Source of the DNA: Cyprinodon diabolis
Taxonomy: Eukaryota; Chordata; Actinopteri; Cyprinodontiformes; Cyprinodontidae
Direction: 5' to 3'
Assembly: GCA_030533445.1 (NCBI GenBank)
Contig: CM060065.1
Location: forward strand, 1,140,210 to 1,204,209
DNA length: 64,000 bases
Part shown: one piece after another, positions 58,650 through 64,000 of the stretch
How positions within the stretch are numbered: the first letter of the stretch is position 1
Layout: each line of letters starts with the position of its first letter
Translations under genes and position numbers: made by a program
Notes under the pieces: generated by a model
What the model saw: the letters and a program-made list of their open reading frames with translations, nothing else
What the model was told of the DNA's origin: nothing
Databases searched by the model: none

Positions 58650-59325
58650 TCTAATCACTTTATTTCTATAGCGCCAATTCACAACATGTGATCCCAGGTC
58701 ACTTACAGTTCACCAGGTCATCCAGTCAGATTGATTCAAATTCCAGAAACCTCTTTGATCTGGGATTTAAATGACAGGTCCTGATCAAAAATAACACCAA
58801 GATTTTTTACTTTATTATCTGAAATCAGTTTAATCCCATCCAAATGAAGTGACTGGCTAATCAGCTTCTTTTTCAGAGACTCTGGTCCAAAGACTATAAC
58901 TTCTGTTTAGTCTGCATTCAGAAGCAGAAAGTTAAGAGTCATCCAGGTTTTTATGTCTTCAGACATGCCTGTAATCTATGTAATGGGTTAGCTTCATCTG
59001 GATTATAGACAGATATAGCTGGGTATCATCAGCATAACAGTGGAAATTAATCCCATGCTGTCTAATAACTCTACCAATTGGGAGCATGTATAAAGTAAAG
59101 AGAATTGGTCCTAGCACTGATCCCTGTGGTACTCCACAGGTAACCTTTGGGCATGTGGAAGATCTGTCATTAACGTGAACAAACTGAATTCGATCAGATA
59201 GATAGGATTTAAACCAGTCTAGTGCTGTTCCTTTAATTCCAACAAAATATTCAAGTCTTTCTAAAAGAATATTATGGTCAACTGGATCAAATGCAGCACT
59301 GAGATCCAACAGGACGACAGGCTAA
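58650..59325 (-). pseudogene. L2-type LINE RT fragment downstream of vps35
   Basis: Right to left it reads [38 protein letters not shown] and the catalytic [11 protein letters not shown], followed by L2 3' sequence (GCGCCAATTCACAACATG at the left end). It supplies the RT core that is deleted in the copy at 56171-57490. Confidence 0.85.
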
Positions 59326-60487
59326 CTTTAGGTTTATTTATTCGTATAGCTCCTTAAACCAGAGCACCGTTATGTTTCAACCAGAAATACAGAGACTGTA
59401 AGGAGGCCGGGTTCAAAGGTCATGAAGGCCCAGTCGGCAGTAGAGCAGATCAAGGTTCCCAGAGTCCAGGGAGACTTTCTGAGGACGCCGCCATGTTGGC
59501 CGTGTGGTGCCAGACTAAATGGTAACGATCTGCAACATGTTCAGAGAGAAAGTTAGAAAGGTCTTTTTATGCTAAAAATATCCAGTAATCCAGTTTGGAA
59601 CTTTTGGTTCTAATCTGGATTAAATGAATTTTCAGAATAGTAAGGTCAGAGTTTACCAAGGTTTAGGACTAGAGACCTGAAATGTCCACATCAAGGCTGG
59701 GGAGCTGGAGAGAGTTCTACCAGAGTTGGTTTAAACCCAGCGGTCGGCTAGAAAGGAGGTTTGGGATGTAAAACCCAAATGAAAGCAGGATGTTTGATCC
59801 AGAAGCAGATTATTTTCAATCTGAAGATAATCTGGCTGTTTTCTCTCTCCAATGAAGTCAAGTTGAAAAAAGGATTTTGAACTTAGCTTAAGGAAGAACA
59901 TTTGGATAAATTTGAAAAATGCATTTCGATAAACTAAAAGCTTGATTTTCCCAAACAAGCTTCCTGAGATTTTAAGGTTTAATTCTGAGTTTAATTCGAT
60001 TTTTAAAAGAAAAGTTCTGACTCCTCATTGTGTTAAGGGTGAATCTATGGTTCCAGAGGAGATTGTTAGGTTAGTTGCACAGTAGGTGGCGCTCTGTCCC
60101 CTCCTCTGGAGATTAAAAACATTCCAGCTAAACCCTAATAACTGACAGAGGAAGCAGAGTAATGATGGAAGATCATCTTTCAGAGATTTGCAGGAATATT
60201 AAGAAATCAACAGGTTCTTAACATGACAACAGAGAAACTAAGAAAATAATCCAGCTGAGTTAAAATCAGGCAGCAACTTTATTTCATTTTAATAACAGAT
60301 TAACTCCTGGCAGGTCTGGAAAGCAGCTGTTTGAAGGCAGTCCTTGTTTTGACCAGTAGATGGCGGTGAAGCCCTCCATTAGATTTATAATTTTATATAT
60401 ATATATATATATAACTATATTATATTATAGGGTATTAATATATATCACCTATTAGTTTAGCTTCATAATGAATGTTTTGTTTGATTT
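59326..60487. other. Intergenic stretch, nothing recognised
   Basis: AT-rich intergenic DNA. GTTTATTTATTCGTATAGC at 59329 may be another LINE tail, and a (TA)n microsatellite lies at about 60394-60413. No gene signal. Confidence 0.4.
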
Positions 60488-60870
60488 ATCTGGATTCCTG
60501 CTCATGTAAGCATAGAAGGAAATGAAGTAGATATATCAGCTAAACAGGCCTTAAAATCAGATATTAACTTTAGTATTCCTTTAAATAAAGTGAGGGTAAT
60601 TCAGAATATAATCTGTAAGGTTTGGCAGGAACAATGGGATAATCAGGACACTGGTATAGATCTATGTAATATTCAGCAGACTGTGGTGGGTGATAGTGAA
60701 TGGAAAGAAGAGGCAGTCAGATCTCCACTTAGAATTGGTCAGACTGGACTAGTTCTCTTATCAGAATATAGAAACATGAAGCAGGGATTATAATCCCTGC
60801 AATCAGATGGAAACAGTGAAACATTGATTATTAGAATGTGATAAACATTCACAGAAACATCAGCAAAGTC
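60488..60870 (+). pseudogene. I-type LINE RNase H fragment
   Basis: WIPAHVSIEGNEVDISAKQA (60491-60550) is the C-terminal RNase H motif seen in I/Nimb-type LINEs. It is followed by VWQEQWDNQ and PLRIGQTGL. It degenerates after 60793. The upstream RT is missing. Confidence 0.7.
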
Positions 60871-61052
60871 AACACTAAATAATACTAAATACAGAAAAAA
60901 TAGGATTTTCTATGATAAACCTTTTAGGAAGTAAATCTAATTCTGCTAGAAATCAGTTCTATTTTTTTAAACACTGGCATTTAAAGTATTATATAAGTGT
61001 GTGTATGCATGTGCATATACACAAAACTAATTTCTATGTGAGTTTGGATATA

Positions 61053-62664
61053 CAGGTGCTGGTCATAAAATTAGAATATCATGAAAAAGTAGATTGATTT
61101 CAGTAATTCCATTTAAAAAGTGAAACTTGTATATTATATTCATACATTACATACAAACTCATATATTTCAGATGTTTATTTTGTTTAATTTTGATGATTA
61201 CAAATGACAACAAATGAAAATCTCAAATTCATCATATCAGAAAATTAGAATATTACTGAAGACCAATAAAAACAAAGGATTTATAGAAATGTTGGCCAAC
61301 TGAAAAGTATGAACATGAAAAGTATGAGCATGTACAGCACTCAGTATTTAGTTGGGCCTCCTTTGGCCTGTATTACTGCAGCAATGCGGCGTGGCATGGA
61401 GTCGATCAGTCTGTGGCACTGCTCAGGTGTTATGATAGCCCAGGTTGCTCTAATAGTGGCTTTTAGCTCTTCTGAATTGTTGGGTCTGGTGTATTGCATC
61501 TTCTTCTTCACAATACCCCATAGATTTTCTATGGGGTTAAGGTCAGGAGAGTTTGCTGGCCAATTAAGAACAGGGATACCATGGTCCTTCAACCAGGTAC
61601 TGGTAGCTTTGGCACTGTGTGCAGGTGCCAAGTCCTGTTGGAAAATGAAATCTGCATCTCCAAAAAGTTGGTCAGCTGCAGGAAGCATGAAGTGCTCTAA
61701 AACTTCCTGGTATGTGGCTGCGTTGACCCTGGACCTCAGAAAACACAATGGACCAACACCAGCAGATGACATGGCACCCCAAACCATCACTGACTGTGGA
61801 AACTTTACACTGGACTTCAAGCAACGTGGATGAAGTGCCTCTCTTCTTTTCCTCCAGACTCTGGGACCTTGATTTCCAAAGGAAATGCAAAATTTACTTT
61901 CATCAGAGAACATGACTTTGGACCACTCACCAGCAGTCCAGTCCTGTTTCTCTTTAGCCCAGGCAAGACGCTTCTGACGCTGTCTGTGGTTCAAGAGTGG
62001 CTTGACACAAGGAATGCGACAGCAGAAACCCATGTCTTTCATACGTCTGTGTGTGGTGGTTCTTGAAGCACTCACTCCAGCTGCAGTCCACTCTTTGTGA
62101 ATCTCCCCCACATTTTTGAATGGGTTTTGTTTCACAATCCTCTCCAGGGTGCGGTTATCTCTCTTGCTTGTACACTTTTTTCGACCACATCTTTTCCTTC
62201 CCTTCGCCTCTCTATTAATGTGCTTGGACACTGAGCTCTGTGAACAGCCAGCCTCTTTAGCGATGACCTTTTGTGTCTTGCCCTCCTTGTGCAAGGTGTC
62301 GATGGTCGTCTTTTGGACAACTGTCAAGTCAGCAGTCTTCCCCATGATTGTGTAGCCTATAGAACTAGACTGAAAGACCATTTAAAGGCTTTTGCAGGTG
62401 GTTTGAGTTAATTAGCTGATTAGAGTGTGGCACCAGGGGCCATCAATTTTGAACCTTTTCACAATATTCTAATTTTCTGATATGATGAATTTGAGATTTT
62501 CATTTGTTGTCATTTGTAATCATCAAAATTAAACAAAATAAACATCTGAAATATATGAGTTTGTATGTAATGTATGAATATAATATACAAGTTTCACTTT
62601 TTAAATGGAATTACTGAAATCAATCTACTTTTTCATGATATTCTAATTTTATGACCAGCACCTG
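61053..62664 (-). mobile_element. Structurally intact Tc1-like transposon
   Basis: A 1,612-bp element with 202-bp terminal inverted repeats (61053-61254 and 62463-62664), nearly perfect by eye, each ending CAGGTGCTGGTCATAAAATT. It is flanked by TA at 61051-61052 and 62665-62666, the Tc1/mariner target duplication. It contains one uninterrupted transposase on the - strand. The TIR match and open frame suggest a recent insertion. It lies 310 bp before the c16orf87 start codon. Confidence 0.95.
61341..62345 (-). CDS. Tc1 family transposase (DD34E), full length
   Basis: 334 residues starting MGKTADLTVVQK. An in-frame Met 12 codons upstream (62381) is possible, but the family start is the one chosen. 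The N-terminus is a paired-type DNA-binding region (KVIAKEAGCSQSSVSKHINR, residues 26-45), followed by the basic link GRKRCGRKK (about residues 49-57). Catalytic residues are Asp148 (VMFSDESKF), Asp238 (FIFQQDLAPAHS) and Glu273 (NSPDLNPIENLWG), exactly DD34E spacing. The glycine-rich part (AMSSAGVGPL) is present. It ends GGPTKY, with no frameshift or stop. It would excise and insert the element at TA dinucleotides. Activity is inferred, not shown. Confidence 0.95.
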   Translation of the reverse strand: MGKTADLTVVQKTTIDTLHKEGKTQKVIAKEAGCSQSSVSKHINREAKGRKRCGRKKCTSKRDNRTLERIVKQNPFKNVGEIHKEWTAAGVSASRTTTHRRMKDMGFCCRIPCVKPLLNHRQRQKRLAWAKEKQDWTAGEWSKVMFSDESKFCISFGNQGPRVWRKRREALHPRCLKSSVKFPQSVMVWGAMSSAGVGPLCFLRSRVNAATYQEVLEHFMLPAADQLFGDADFIFQQDLAPAHSAKATSTWLKDHGIPVLNWPANSPDLNPIENLWGIVKKKMQYTRPNNSEELKATIRATWAIITPEQCHRLIDSMPRRIAAVIQAKGGPTKY

Positions 62665-62699
62665 TAAATGTGCAGGGTGGTGCACACCATTGAGGTATT

Positions 62700-62795
62700 T
62701 ACTCCCCCTGATGACCGCACTCCAGTCCGGTAGGTGGCGGTAAATGCGCCTTGAGTTGGTTACCATCCGCCCTTAAAAAAACAAAAGAAGAAGAA
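62700..62795 (+). repeat. Dispersed GGTGGCGGTAAATGCGCC repeat
   Basis: CCGGTAGGTGGCGGTAAATG followed by AAACAAAAGAAGAAG is a third copy of the motif pair at 40050-40312. It lies between the Tc1 element and c16orf87. Confidence 0.5.
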
Positions 62796-62974
62796 AGAAA
62801 GAAACCGATCATGGTTCTGAAATCAGAGGATCTGTCATCCCAAGCTGCTGTAGTTCCTCTGAATGTTTAACTGTTTCTGTGGGGTCATCAGGTCCGGTTC
62901 GGTCCGGTTCGGTCCACGCTGCTCAGAAACGTCTGAATCCGGCTCAGCTCATCGGGTCTCTGCGGAAGTGGATG

Positions 62975-63040
62975 ATGTCGGCCCACAAAACAAAGAAGGT
63001 CAAGATGGCAACCAAGTCCTGTCCTGAATGCGACCAGCAG
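62975..63040 (+). CDS. c16orf87: C16orf87 / UPF0547 homologue, first coding exon (partial gene)
   Basis: Encodes [20 protein letters not shown] followed by QQ, then the donor GTCAGT. Human C16orf87 begins [20 protein letters not shown], so the match covers the whole exon, including the first CxxC of the zinc-ribbon-like domain (SCPECDQQ). I chose the second of two adjacent ATGs (62975) because it gives the family's MSA start; 62972 would add one Met. The protein's function is not known. In human this gene is in the same 16q11.2 neighbourhood as VPS35, which supports the call. The remaining exons lie beyond the window. Confidence 0.9.
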
Positions 63041-64000
63041 GTCAGTCTAGGTTCTACGGGTCAGTCTACGTTCTATGGGTCAGTCTGGGTTCTACAGGTC
63101 TGTCTGGGTTCTACAGGTCAGTCTACGTTCTTTGGGACGGTCTAGGTTCTACAGGTCTGTCTGGGTTCTAACGGTCAGTCAATGTTATACAGGTCAGTGT
63201 AGGTTCTATGGGTCAGTCTGGGTTCTACAGGTCAGACTGGCTTCTACAGGTCAGTCTGGGTGGTCAGTCTGGGTTCTAAGGGTCAGTCTATGTTATAAAG
63301 GTCAGTGTAGGTTCTATGGGTAAGTCTGGGTTCCACGGAGCTACAGGTCCTGGGTTCTACAGGTCAGTCGGGGTTCTACGGAACTACAGGTTCCAAGTTC
63401 TACAGGTCAGTCTGGGCTCTACAGGTCAGTCTGGGTTCTACGGAACCACAGGTTCTGTGTTCTACGGGTCAGTCTGCGTTCTACAGAACCACAGGTTCTG
63501 GGTTCTACGGAACTACAGGTTTTTGGGTTGTACGGGTCAGTCTGGGTTATACAGGTAAGTCTGGGATCTATGGGTCAGTCTGGGTTCTACGGGTCAGTCT
63601 GGCTTATACAGGTCAGTGTAGGTTCTATGGGTCAGTCTGGGTTCTACAGGTCAGACTGGCTTCTACAGGTCAGTCTGGGTGGTCAGTCTGGGTTCTAAGG
63701 GTCAGTCTATGTTATAAAGGTCAGTGTAGGTTCTATGGGTAAGTCTGGGTTCCACGGAGCTACAGGTCCTGGGTTCTACAGGTCAGTCGGGGTTCTACGG
63801 AACTACAGGTTCCAAGTTCTACAGGTCAGTCTGGGCTCTACAGGTCAGTCTGGGTTCTACGGAACCACAGGTTCTGTGTTCTACGGGTCAGTCTGCGTTC
63901 TACAGAACCACAGGTTCTGGGTTCTACGGAACTACAGGTTTTTGGGTTGTACGGGTCAGTCTGGGTTATACAGGTAAGTCTGGGATCTATGGGTCAGTCT
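63041..64000 (+). repeat. 19-bp-type minisatellite starting at the c16orf87 splice donor
   Basis: Units of GGTTCTACAGGTCAGTCTG and variants (GGGTTATAC, GGAACTACAGGTTC, GGAACCACAGG). It begins at the exon's own donor (CAG/GTCAGTCTAGG) and runs off the window. A 419-bp block is duplicated: 63195-63613 against 63614-64000. Confidence 0.93.

Noticed and set aside
62972..62974. First of two adjacent ATGs as the c16orf87 start
   Set aside because: The second ATG gives the MSA N-terminus shared with the human protein; the first would add only one Met.

Overview
This window is vertebrate nuclear DNA, almost certainly from a teleost fish. Its genes are split into many exons with GT/AG introns, and the interspersed repeats are typical fish families (L2-type and R2-type LINEs, Tc1, hAT-like MITEs, a tRNA-derived SINE). 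I cannot name the species. The strongest identifications come from reading exons directly. They are the last exon of gabarapl2 (17734-17824), a complete 17-exon vps35 (start codon 24956, stop 58046, 798 codons, every exon junction in phase), and the first coding exon of the C16orf87/UPF0547 homologue (62975-63040). All three lie on the + strand in this order.

Layout. 1-17408 is a (CCAT)n satellite inside the last intron of gabarapl2. It has higher-order structure: a 10.58-kb period marked by a 144-bp non-repetitive island, a 1.89-kb tandem duplication, and a duplication of about 1.49 kb. 17.4-18.2 kb holds an L2 tail, the gabarapl2 terminal exon and its poly(A) signal. 18.5-24.7 kb is intergenic and contains an L2 endonuclease relic, a solo LTR with a 5-bp target duplication, and a fossil Tc1. 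24.84-24.96 kb is the vps35 promoter, with a CLEAR-like E-box about 50 bp before the ATG. vps35 intron 1 (13.2 kb) holds an 11-bp minisatellite, a second TCCA-family array in inverted orientation, and an R2-type LINE interrupted by a TIR element. Intron 2 holds a TIR element filled with a 20-bp minisatellite, and a LINE/SINE/MITE nest. Intron 5 has an 18-bp minisatellite, intron 8 a 68-bp minisatellite with higher-order units, and intron 16 an L2 relic. After vps35 come another L2 piece, an RNase H fragment of an I-type LINE, and a structurally intact Tc1 element with an unbroken transposase frame. The c16orf87 exon follows, and its splice donor runs straight into another minisatellite that continues past the window.

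Roughly half of the 64 kb is tandem repeat (about 31 kb when the arrays are added up). The three host genes belong to endolysosomal and autophagic housekeeping (GABARAPL2, VPS35) or are uncharacterised (UPF0547). I see no operon-like system or new enzymatic pathway. What stands out is the number and layering of tandem arrays inside introns of conserved genes. Several of them appear to have been seeded from functional gene edges (a stop codon, a splice donor) or from transposon termini. The long open frames across the arrays are consequences of repeat periodicity and should not be read as genes.
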